Origin: Phlegmacium glaucopus
Lineage: Eukaryota; Basidiomycota; Agaricomycetes; Agaricales; Cortinariaceae
Assembly: GCA_015039465.1 (NCBI GenBank)
Contig: MU130016.1
Location: 138,804-202,803, forward strand
DNA length: 64,000 nt
Direction of reading: 5' to 3'
The position numbers and the translations under genes were made by a program. The notes under the pieces were generated by a model. It saw only the letters and a list, made by a program, of their open reading frames with translations, did not search any database and was not told the DNA's origin. Shown here piece after piece: positions 24,414 through 34,407 of this stretch; the first letter of the stretch is position 1; the number at the start of each line of letters is the position of its first letter.

Positions 24414-25117
24414 ATGGCTTCACAAACATTTGACCAACGTAGACTTGTTGGAGTACAACCAGAGCGTGTCATCAACGTATCTAATACAGAGCATCCAGGA
24501 CATTATCCACATGATGACCATTTTTGGAATCTGCCAAAATTCAAAAAGGTGCGTGCATATTTCCGTTCGCAAGGGTAAAAATTGAACACAAAATTCCAGC
24601 GTCTTTCCAATCGATTCATAGAAATCGATATCGCCGGAGTATATGCATCGATAGTGAATGCGGTTCGACGAATAATAACTGCATTTCCATATGTACATAC
24701 CTCGTAAGTTGCCTCCCTTAACTTGACCTTTTTTTTTTCGTATTTAATAGGTACCAACTATGTGCATCAAAAATGTTTATGTTTTGGATAAGACAGTCAT
24801 CGCAGACGAAGTCTTGTTACATAGGCCCGGCCTGGTACCACTCAATTTGGATCCGACGTTCATGATTATGAAGAAGAGTATTAATAGGTATGTCGGTCCT
24901 TTTTTCAGTATATCTTAGCTTCATCTCTATGTTTTCTTTCAGACCTAAGCCGTGGATCGTAACACCGTTGTGTTCCAAATCGATCTCACTTTCAGCGAAA
25001 CTTAATCGCACCTAAAGGATCTACGAAGGACCATGAGCTTTATATCAACCATGAACTTCTTTCCTCCTCTCATCTCGTATGAACGCCCGCAGGCGAGCTA
25101 GAAGAAGTATTCGTCGG
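24414..25117 (+). pseudogene. RPC40/AC40 5' fragment, array copy 1
   Basis: The ATG at 24414 and exon 1 ([17 protein letters not shown]) are intact, and the donor GTGCGT is conserved. The exon 2 acceptor is lost and the frame shifts (about 24585). Exon 3 (from 24751, VPTMCIKNVYVLD) and part of exon 4 (about 24940-25117) follow. The copy stops in exon 4 at the codons for EEVF.G and continues directly into a minus-strand NACHT P-loop segment. The upstream AAAACCGTGGTAAA motif of the intact gene is also duplicated. It cannot make a functional subunit. Confidence 0.9.
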
Positions 25118-25625
25118 ATCAATCGTTTGAACAATAAGCTGATTTGCCAGCTCCTGTGCCGTGCGTACCCAAAACATCCTCCGATTCTACACATCTTGTA
25201 TCCACTGCATAATTTCTGATCAGACAGCTACATGCGGCATTTAGATGGCATTTCGATGTGGATCAAAGTGTCCTCGGGAGTCATGAAAAAGCACCAGCTG
25301 CGTTAATTCCATGGAGAATCTTAAAGCATCTTCAGCATCAGGTACGGTTTGCGTTAGTTAAAGGCTGAAGGAAATAGACAACTCTCTGATATGGGCGACA
25401 TACTGGTGGTGTATATGAATGTGCAGCCACAGATGATGGTATTGTAAAGAGCTTAGAGTAATGATACTTGTTTGGATAGAAGGCTTTCTGGGCCAATGAC
25501 TTAGTCCCCCGTAGTCAGACTATATTACGTGTCTTTTTTTATAGTCATGTGGACAACACTTATAATATACCAATGACTGGCAGCAGTGGAGAACAACTCC
25601 TGCAGCAATTTTATCTACTGAGCAG
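25118..25625 (-). pseudogene. NACHT 5' fragment (array unit 2)
   Basis: The minus-strand sequence matches the P-loop and upstream region of the NACHT relic at 21595-22025 (AATCGTTTGAACAAT, CTCCTGTGCCGTGCGT, TATCCACTGCATAA, and further out ATAGTCATGT and GAGCAGCAAAAA). It begins exactly at the RPC40 junction and lacks the rest of the NACHT body. Confidence 0.8.
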
Positions 25626-26834
25626 CAAAAATAAATGAATAGCACATTATAGCAGTCCATTTAGAGAGAATATGAACATAGATATGATGGTTCCAGGCCT
25701 AGTAATTTTATAATTTTAATGTTGTAGTTCACCAACCTAAATGTAGTATTTTCTACATATCAATATAGGCACTTTCCAAAGTATAGGTTGTAATTTCTGA
25801 AGATAAATGATACAGATATTTGAAAGATGAGAATGTTTAAAGTAGTAAAGTGTACCAATTTTCTTTGGTATATTAAAGGATCACCACCCCAGAAGTAAAG
25901 AGATTATTGACAGTTGATAGATGAACAAAACTACACATTATCAACTTTTTCAACCATGGAAAAGTTGAATATATGTCTTATAAAGTAGTTATTCTCCTCA
26001 TTTAATGGTGTAAGATTGCCTTATAAGGTGGTTATTCTTTTGAGTTAATGATGTAAAATTGGACTTATATCAAGGCTGTGTATAAGCAAATTCAAAGGCT
26101 TGATCCACTATATTTACAACCATAAGTGCTTCCCTTTTCCACCACTTTCAATTGCCAGTGGGTGCAGAAATTGACATAAGAAATGAGCAAACCCTCTTCC
26201 ACTTGGGGAGGGAAATCATGTTCAAAGCTGATAAATAAAAAACCCCACTGGTGAGGGGGTAGCTGTTGTCATTTGCCAGTAGTGTGATGATGTCTGTGAT
26301 GGTGATGGTCATCATTGTCAGTCATAGTTGCTACAGTCATGGTCATTGGTCATAGTTAACAACAGTCATAGTTAATAAACAAAAATATAAAACCCCCACA
26401 TAAGAAGAGTAGCAATGCCTTTTAGAAGCTACTAAAATAAACTAAAAACCCCCCTAGTGAAGTGGTTAACCATTGTTGCTTGTCAGCAGCACAGTGATAT
26501 GGCCATGTGGTGGTAGTGGTCATGGCCATTGTTGCCTAATATGGTGAGGTGGCAGTGGTGGTGGTGGTGGTGGTGGTGGTTATGATGGTGTGAGATAAAC
26601 TCACATATTTGGTAATTTTTTGGTGTTTGTGCATGGTATATCACACACCAATTATGTAGTGACAAAACCCTTTACTATATATGGTTGGGACATGCAACAG
26701 GACCAGACATGCAAAATTGACAATATCTACCACTTTCCACCACCACCTCTCAGGCTCCAAAAAAAAGCCAAGTTTTGTTGTACTAAGGAAATAAATATAC
26801 CAAGAAATTTGAGCCCTATGCTGAGCAGATGAAC
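25626..26834. other. AT-rich region without a recognised gene; (GGT)n microsatellite
   Basis: No conserved frame was seen. Two related segments (around 26240-26290 and 26440-26500, both with AAAACCCC..TAGTGA/TGGTGA and a GTTGTCATTTGCCAG-like stretch) suggest a small duplicated repeat. A GGT trinucleotide run lies at about 26551-26580. Confidence 0.4.
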
Positions 26835-26836
26835 TA

Positions 26837-27827
26837 CATCAGGAAAAATGACTTCAGCCCTAGGCTGTCCTGAAATGTCCTGGGGTGCCCCAGGCAGCTC
26901 AGGGCACTCAGGTCAAGAGGTCGCCCTGGGGTGCAAGTTACCCATGTATGAAAAATCTTAGGCTGTCCTGGGGCAACCTGAGGCAACCTGAGAGTGTCCT
27001 GAGGCAACCTGAGAGCGTCCTGAGGCAACCTGAGAGCGTCCTGAGGCAACCTGAGGCAACCTGAGAGCAACCTGAGGCAGCCTTAGTCCCTTTGGATCTG
27101 ATGCTAGAAAACATATATAAACCAGATATTTGAGTGGTCTCACACAACAGAATAATAATAATAATAAAATTATATTCAATTATTCTAAACATCATATATA
27201 CTAGTAATAAAATAATAATAAAATAGTGATACATAAATATACTAGTATAATACTGGGGAAGTAGGGAATAAGAAAACAAAATTGTGGGTGGTTTATATAT
27301 CTTTTGGATGGCGCACAGACCATTGGTCACATGATCACAGATAAGCATGATTTCAAGCATATGGTGCTGGGTCAGGGTAGATTACATAAATTCCGGAAAA
27401 GGAAATTTTTTAAAGATGGTAGAGAATTGTTTTAGGACCCTGAATATGTTTAAATTATATTAATAGCAGCTCTCCTTATTGAGAAAACTGCAAAATACTT
27501 TTCTGGACGCGGCAGTTAAAGATTTTCTAGCAAAATTCATAAATTCTAAGGGACTCCCAGGGCCTCCTGATGTGATTTAATCCAGATGGTCAATGCACCA
27601 GGATACACTAAAGGTGTCCTGAGAAAATGGGTGACACTCAAAACTTTATCTATGCTGTCCTAGGTTGTCCTGAGGTGTCCTTGGAGAAGTGTGTAACACT
27701 CAAATTTTACCTGTGCTGCTCTAGGATGTCCTGGGGTGTCCTGGGGTGTCCTGGGATGTCCTGAGTAGTGATGTGATACTAATAAATTACCCAAGGCTAC
27801 CTAGGGCCAAAATAATTTTTCCTGATG
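26837..27827. mobile_element. TA-flanked non-autonomous element with tandem subterminal repeats
   Basis: The left end CATCAGGAAAAAT is matched by the inverted right end ATTTTTCCTGATG. Both are flanked by TA (26835-26836 and 27828-27829), as in Tc1/mariner/pogo elements. CCCTAGG recurs just inside each end. The left subterminal region has a ~21-bp tandem repeat (CTGAGAGCGTCCTGAGGCAAC, 26990-27080) and the right has GTCCTGGGGT repeats (27650-27770). No transposase was found. Confidence 0.7.
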
Positions 27828-28270
27828 TACAAACTGCAAAATACACTGTTTTTTGCTTGGTGTAAAATTGATCTTATTCAGGAACACAATTGTACACCCT
27901 TCAAAATGCTGGTTTTTGGTATGAAAATATAGAATACATCTTCCTTTGTATGAAAAACAATTTTTCGGACCAGGCAAATAATTTTTAAGGATGGAAAAAT
28001 GAAAATATCTACAGGGGAGGTTGAGAGCATGACAATCCATGAAGATTTTAAAGACCACAAGACCAGGGGTTGAATCACTGTGCAAGTGCATCATAGCCTC
28101 CTCCAAAAATTGAACCAACCATGCCAAAAGGAAGAATACCAGCTGCCCAATGTTGAGGCATAGTTCCAAAGCAACAGCCGATCACTGAAGCCAAAGAAGT
28201 ACATATACAGCAAGCAAAACTTGACTTCAAAGCATGACAATATCCAAACATCTGGAAGGTGGCCATTCAT

Positions 28271-30439
28271 TAGTGTTTAAATGTCCGGTCTGGTCCAGTT
28301 TTTTGACCCTCAGGACCTTTAACCGAGACTGTAACTGGTCCACCTTGGTCCTAGGACCTCAAAAGACCGGACTGGACCGCTTCAGACCAGTTTACATTGG
28401 TTTTTTTCGGTCCTAGGATTGGTCCTGGTCCTAACTTGTGAGACTGTAACTGGTCCACCTTGGTCCTAGGACCTCAAAAGACCAGACTGGACTGCTTCAG
28501 ACCGGTTTACATTGGTTTTTTTCAGTCCTAGGATTGGTCCTGGTCCTAACTTGTCTTAATCAGTCTGTAACCGGTCTTCTGCTAATGAATATATATTTCT
28601 GTATCAAAAGCGGTTGTTCAGTCTAATAATAGCTTCCGAACAAGCCCAAGAACGTTAAATTCCATTATGATTTGGAATTTCTACAGTAATATTAGTAAAA
28701 TGCCGTATTTTAGCGAATATTTTAGACTATTTTACAGATCTATTTATTTCTCAGCCAGTTTTTATCAGATTTTTATGATCTTGGGCTCGTTGGAAAGGAG
28801 TAAATTAGGGCTACCTTTATGTTAGTTAAGACCTGTCTAAATTGCAAAAGACCAGTTAATCAAGACTGGTCTTTTTCTGGTCTTTGATTCTCAAAAATCA
28901 AAAGACCAATGATAGGATCCATATGTCCTCTAGGTTCGTAAACAGGTTATTTTTGCAGTTTAGCAACTTCGCAGATATTCGTGGATACCTTGCGGCTACC
29001 AGTATCACACACACTCTCGTCCGCAGTTGTCAGTAACCCTTGCACAATCCTTCGCATGTTCTGCGGTATCACCTACTCTTCGCACATGCCTTGCACATCA
29101 CTTCTACGACCCTCATGACTATACAAAGCACCCTCATTCCTCTTCCCACTTCATACTTCAACATATCTACAACTCTCACTAGCTGCAGTAGACTTAGCCA
29201 TATTCGCTCCTTTGCAGCCACATCTTCGCACAGCCACTATCTAATCTCGTGGTCTTTCACGATTCACATATGCATTTCTTACCTCTCCGTGCATCCCTTG
29301 CACTGGTTTTGTTATGGTCTGTGTTGTTTTGCATTTACTTTCTTTCACCTTTCCATATATATTTTTTATCATTTCTTCGAAACAGGAGGTCATTCAACTG
29401 ACCTCCTTACTCATCATTTTTATTTTTATTTTGTCTCCTATTTCTTCGTTACCAAGTTACTGGGTCAATGTGATTTTGCATTAGCCCAATTTTGCATTAC
29501 TGTTTTGCATATCCGCACCTGGTTAGTTTACAACTCTTGTATTAAGTACCCGTAGCAAGTAGGAGAGAGGGCAAACAAGAGACGGCCAGAGTTTTGATCC
29601 CATAAACTTTGCAGCAATGTTCTAAGTCAATAAGTCTCATTCTTTAAGCTACTTCATGTACTGCGTTATCATTTGCGGACTTCGCTATCTTCGCGGTCTA
29701 CTCTTCTTGCATATCTCAATACCACAAACTTCTTTTTAAATCTATTGAGGAAAGCTACATTAACCCCTCCAAACTATGTTACTACTTAGTGCTTGAAAGT
29801 CCAGTTAATTAACCGGAAAATAACCGAGACCGGACCGGACCTAACCGCAAAAAGACCGGACCGCAGTTAGTGGTTAGTTGATTCTGAAAATGAAATAACC
29901 GGTTATAATTGCCCCTATTTTACCCCTTCAAAATGTGCCTAATATCATTAAAAACGCTCAAAATTTGACTGAGTTATTGTCAAATCTCTAAATATTAGTC
30001 AAAATAGTTGATTTTTAAGATTAATTTCATAAATATGTCAATTCTTCACCGAATTAAGCGTTCCTGAGCTCGTTTTAAAGCTACAATAAGTGGAAATAAT
30101 ATTTACTGAGACATATATGGACGGATTTGCCGTATTTTCGCCGAATTTCATTTTTTTCGGTCCTAACTGGTTAGTAACTGCAACTAACCGGTTTTGGTCG
30201 GTTATCTTTGGTCCAGTTAGGTTATTTTGGGTTTGGAAACGAATCCTAACCAGTCGCGGTCTCGGTTAGAGCCCCTGGGCACCAAATAACCGGACTTAAC
30301 CGGACTTTCAAGCACTATTACTAGTTGCAGTCTGATCCCACCGCAGGTACATCACCGGACCACTGGTCCAGTCTTTTTCCGGTCCAGTCCAGTCTGGTTA
30401 CAGTCTTTTCTGGTCTCATAACTGGACCTTCAAACACTA
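28271..30439. mobile_element. hAT-type element with perfect 8-bp target duplication
   Basis: The left end TAGTGTTTAAATGTCCGGT pairs with the inverted right end (ACTGGACCTTCAAACACTA), and both sides carry CCATTCAT (28263-28270 and 30440-30447). GACCGG/CCGGTC-rich subterminal repeats are present, including a ~120-bp direct duplication (28325-28560). The element has no transposase. It contains another hAT-type element (29787-30317) and a segment (28930-29760) also seen inverted at 32655-33365. It sits inside the pogo-like relic. Confidence 0.85.
29787..30317. mobile_element. Nested hAT-type MITE, family copy A (531 bp)
   Basis: The termini TAGTGCTTGAAAGTCC and GGACTTTCAAGCACTA are perfect inverted repeats. 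The flanks TTACTACT and TTACTAGT match at 7 of 8 bases. The interior is rich in AACCGG motifs. A second copy of the family lies inverted at 32070-32643. Confidence 0.85.
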
Positions 30440-31619
30440 CCATTCATTGCACACAATGTGAAATATGACACATTATGGTGCTGGGTCCAAGGCTTAACAC
30501 AACCCTGCAAGGAAGCTCACGGTCAACAGCAGCTTCTGACCAGGGCAGAGGAAGGAGCCCTTGGGGACTGGATATATTACTTGGCACTCACCAGACACCC
30601 ACTGAGTAAGTGCACAATATGACCAAAAGTCCAAGCCATCCTGTCAGCAAAAGGGATAAAGAATGTTGGTAAAAAGCATCCTTCAAAAACATGGATCTGA
30701 AAGTTCATGAAACAGCATGCTTCAGACTTGAAAGCTGGCCAAGGATGTGGTATTGATCCTAAACAAGCACAAGCATTCAACTATACAACTGTTCATGTGC
30801 ACTTTGTGCTTGTCAAGGAAACTATTGAGAAGAACAACATCCCATGGAGGAATGTGTATAACATGGATGAGAAAGGGATACAGATGGGGGGAGGATGAAA
30901 AGGAACACACACATACTAAGTATTTCTTTGCAGCCAATGACAAGATGAAATATAAACTTCAAAGTGATGATCTACAGCTTGTGACAGTCATCAAAACCAT
31001 TTGCACAGATGGAACTGCTGAAATAGGACCTGGCTTTGTGTTCCCTGGAACAAAAAAGCACTATGAATGGTTTGAACAGTGGGATGTAACTTATATGTGA
31101 GTTGTATAAATGTTCAAAAAGCAGAAATATCACCTGGTATGATTAGAATTGGGACATCAGAGAATGGATGGATGGATGACAAGATAGGCTTTGAATGGTT
31201 CAAAGAAGTCTTCGTGGCACAAGCCACAGAGCACAATTGCCACACAACTGAACAAAAACAAGCCAAGGAGAAACAGAGTGCTTAACAACCAGATATCCAC
31301 CCTGAAGAGGAACAGGCAGCTGAAGATGAAGAGCTGAAGTTACCACCAATTCTGCTTATCAATGATGGTCACGGTTCACATACCACTCTTGACTGGATCA
31401 CACTTGCCCAGGCAAACAACATCATCCTATATTGTCTCCCTCCTCACACAACCCATTGGCTACAACCTCTGGATGTAGGCTGCTTTGGCCCCCTTCAAAC
31501 TGCATGGTTCAACCGATGTGATGACATCCTAGATGAGACAGGAGAGCCGATGGAAATGAAAGATGTGGTTGGAGCATATTTTGTGGCAAGGAGAAAAGTA
31601 TTAGGGCAACTGCGGTACT

Positions 31620-32065
31620 GACTTAGTCAGACTAGCAGGGGATCCAAAGTTAATAATATTATAAGTAAACATGTTACATCAACTCACCTAGCAGGGGATC
31701 CAAAGAGGAAAGGATAAGGATCCCTGCTAGGATGGTGGGGTATTTAAGTACTAATATGGACATAATGGAGATATGTAAATAAATAAATAAATGGTACAAT
31801 AATAAAGATAATAAAAATGGTGTCATGTAAAGATAAAATAAAATAATAAAATAAGAAGTTGAATCAGGATCAGGAGTTGGGTTGGGACCAATTGAGATTT
31901 GGGAGTTGAATTGGTCGGTTCAGGTTTGGGTCACTTTCATCAGTGAGGTGGAGTGTACTGAGCCACAGTCAGGTGTAGATTCAGGAGTGGAATCAGGAGT
32001 TGGTTTGGACTGAGGCAGGGTTCAGGCCCAATTGGGAAGTTGGTAGTTTGGTCGAAAGTTGGGCG
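31620..32065. repeat. Dispersed repeat shared with 15225-15740 (inverted)
   Basis: The segment around GGATCCAAAGAGGAAAGGAT (31688) with GGATCCCTGCTA after it is the reverse complement of sequence near 15675-15720, and flanking AT-rich blocks also correspond. It marks a shared transposon family whose ends I could not define. Confidence 0.6.
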
Positions 32066-32069
32066 TTGA

Positions 32070-32643
32070 TAGTGCTTGAAAGTCCGGTTAGGTCCGGTTA
32101 TTTGGTGCCCAGGGGCTCTAACCGAGACCGAGACCGGTTAGGCTTCATTCCCAAACCCAAAATAACCTAACCGGACCAAAAATCACTGACCAAAACCGGT
32201 TAGTTGCAGTTACTAACCAGTTAGGACCGAAAAAATGAAAAACCGGTTATAGCCGGGCAAGACCATACATATTTCTCTCAATAAACATTATTTACACGCA
32301 TCGTAGCTTTAAAATGAGCCCAAGAACGCTAAATTTGATGAAGAATTGACAAAGCTATGATAATATTCTTGAAAGTCTACTTTTGGCCGATATTTTAAAG
32401 ATTTGACCATAACTCAGTCAGATTTTTAGTGTTTCTCACGTTTTTGGGTGCGTTTTAAAGGGGTATAATAAGGTCGTTTATAACCGGTTATAACCGGTTT
32501 TTTAACGGTTAGTTAACCGCAAAATAACCGGTTATTTCATTTTCAGAATCAACTAACCACTAACTGCAGTCCAGTCTTTTTGCGGTTAGGTCTGGTCCAG
32601 TCTTGGTTATTTTCTGGTTAATTAACCGGACTTTCAAGCACTA
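32070..32643. mobile_element. hAT-type MITE, family copy B (574 bp), inverted relative to copy A
   Basis: The termini are the same as in copy A (TAGTGCTTGAAAGTCCGG and its inverted counterpart). The flanks GGCGTTGA and GGCATTAA match at 6 of 8 bases. Internal blocks such as the one after GGGGCTCTAACCGAGACCG occur in reverse order compared with copy A, so the two are opposite-orientation copies. Confidence 0.85.
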
Positions 32644-32654
32644 GGCATTAATTT

Positions 32655-33365
32655 ACCTGCAGTGGGGACAGACCGCAAGTAGTTACGTAGTTTGTGGGGT
32701 TGATGTAGTGCTCTTCAATAGGTGAAAGTTAGGCTTTATGAGGTGCAAAGGTTTGCTTTAAAGTGCGAGATAATGCACAGAAAAAGCGAAGTGTGCAGGA
32801 TGATTTTAAAGGAGTGCAAGAGTAGCTTAGTACGACATTCCAAAAGTGGGATCAAAACTGTGGTAGTTTTGTCCATTCTCCTCTATGCTTTACCTTACTT
32901 GCTACTGCTAATAATATAGTAACTAGCAAATAGCTAAGTGCGGAAAGGTGAAACAGAAATGTAAAATGTGGGTTAAAGCAGAGTCACATGGGTCCAGTAA
33001 TTTGGTAATGAAACATAGGAGATAAGAGCCAAATAAAGGAGACAAGATAAAAATAAAGATGAGTAATAAAGTCACCTGAGTGACCTTTGTTGGAAGTGTG
33101 TTTAAAGATTGCGAGAACTGCTGGTAACTGTGAATGATAATGTGAATGTTGGTGATGACTGCAAGTATCTGCAATGATGTGCGAGTATTCTGCAATGATG
33201 TGCAATGATGTGCAATAATCTGCAATAATCTGCAATGACCTGCAATGACCTGCAATGACCTGCAATGATCTGCAAGTATCTGTGAGCATCTGCAAGTATC
33301 TGTGAACATCTGCAAGTATACTGCGAAGGTTGTGAAACCGCGAAAATGGTGCGTTTACATCCCTA
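32655..33365. repeat. Dispersed repeat with TGCAATGACC tandem motifs and a hAT-like end
   Basis: The right end reads GCGTTTACATCCCTA (ending 33365), a hAT-like terminus when inverted (TAGGGATGTAAACGC). Next to it lie many ~10-bp TGCAATGAcC/TGCAAGTATC repeats (33145-33320). The block around 32990-33090 is the reverse complement of 29380-29480 inside the larger hAT-type element. The left end was not found. Confidence 0.6.
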
Positions 33366-34407
33366 GACATCTCCTGGGTGCTATCAGCGTCCCCTAACAA
33401 AAAGCCTTCAAAAGCAAGAACATCTTCCAAGCCTGGAAGAAATCTGGCCTGCATCCCCTAAACCCCAACATGATACATCTTTACAGCATTAGATTTTGCA
33501 CCCAGTCACTCTTCATACCCCAACTGCCATGCACCTCAATCATTCCCATCAAGAATGCCTCATGCTCCTGATGCCTCCTCAGATGATGGTTTCTTTGATC
33601 CTGCACATTTTTGACATGTTGGGGACAGTGATATCCCCAGGTCTAAAGAATTCCTAAACACAGGAGTTCAACTTGCTCTGCCAAAAATGGCCATAAAAAA
33701 AGCAACAGGTTACATCTAGATTATCAGATTTGTCAGAACCTATGCAGTTGCAGTGCTTACCCATCCTACAGGTCTATATAAGACTAATCACTGAACATTT
33801 ATTTACATCTATGTGAAACTGAGTTTCTACATGAGCAGAATTGCTTTCAGTGGACCACACTGGTTGCAGGGAAAGATATTCCTAAGAAGGTATGATATCA
33901 GTATTTCAAAAGCATTCCTAAGAATTTTGTTCTATTTTATGAGAACAAAGAACCAAACTGACAATCTGCTGGAACCAGAACTGGAAGTTGGAAACAAATG
34001 AGCAAACTGTTCTGTTTAGTTTTGCCACTGGATCAGGTTAGGATATGAATTCACCAAGTCAAATTTAGTAAATTTAATGAGAGGATTGATTCCTAGTGAC
34101 CAAGTTAATTGAAAAGTTGTCATTCTAAAACAATAACCACCACCTTATATACCTGAATGACACTTGAGGTAACTAGCATCATGGTAACTATCAATGAAAA
34201 GCCAAATATACACAATAAATGGGTAACTGTGGATTGAAGATGTGTAAACCAAAGAAGAGGGGTAGTAAATGTGTACACTAAGAAGGTAAGTAAGTGATCT
34301 ATTTACTTTAAGGCATTCTCTGACAATTCACCAGTTCTAATACAAAACTTTGCCATCAACTAAAAATACCAAGAAAATGGAAGTATATGTAAGAATATAC
34401 TGGCAGA
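33366..34407. other. Intergenic, no gene recognised
   Basis: This is the 3' flank of the NACHT-WD40 gene. Short open frames show no conserved motif, and nothing repeat-like was recognised beyond AT richness. Confidence 0.4.

Larger units (their letters stand above)
28100..31620 (+). pseudogene. pogo-like (DDE_1) transposase relic, interrupted by a hAT-type element
   Basis: After the hAT-type insertion, the plus-strand frames show LLTRAEEGALGDWIYYLALT (about 30530), VQAILSAKGIKNVGKKHPSKTW (about 30635), GIDPKQAQAFNYTTVHVHF (about 30740) and NVYNMDEKGIQMGGG (about 30850, first catalytic Asp). Then come TICTDGTAEIGPGFVFPG, IRIGTSENGWMDD, LLINDGHGSHTT (about 31355, second Asp) and LPPHTTHWLQPLDVGCFGPL (about 31440). 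This is the order in fungal DDE_1 transposases with a CENPB/Tc5-type HTH. Stops at about 30619, 30698, 30896 and 31283 and several frameshifts show it is dead. The beginning of the gene lies left of 28271, where recognition is weak. Confidence 0.85.

Noticed and set aside
29040..29555. 171-aa plus-strand frame inside the hAT-type element
   Set aside because: Aromatic-rich low-information sequence; the same DNA recurs inverted at 32.7-33.4 kb as a repeat, with no conserved frame.
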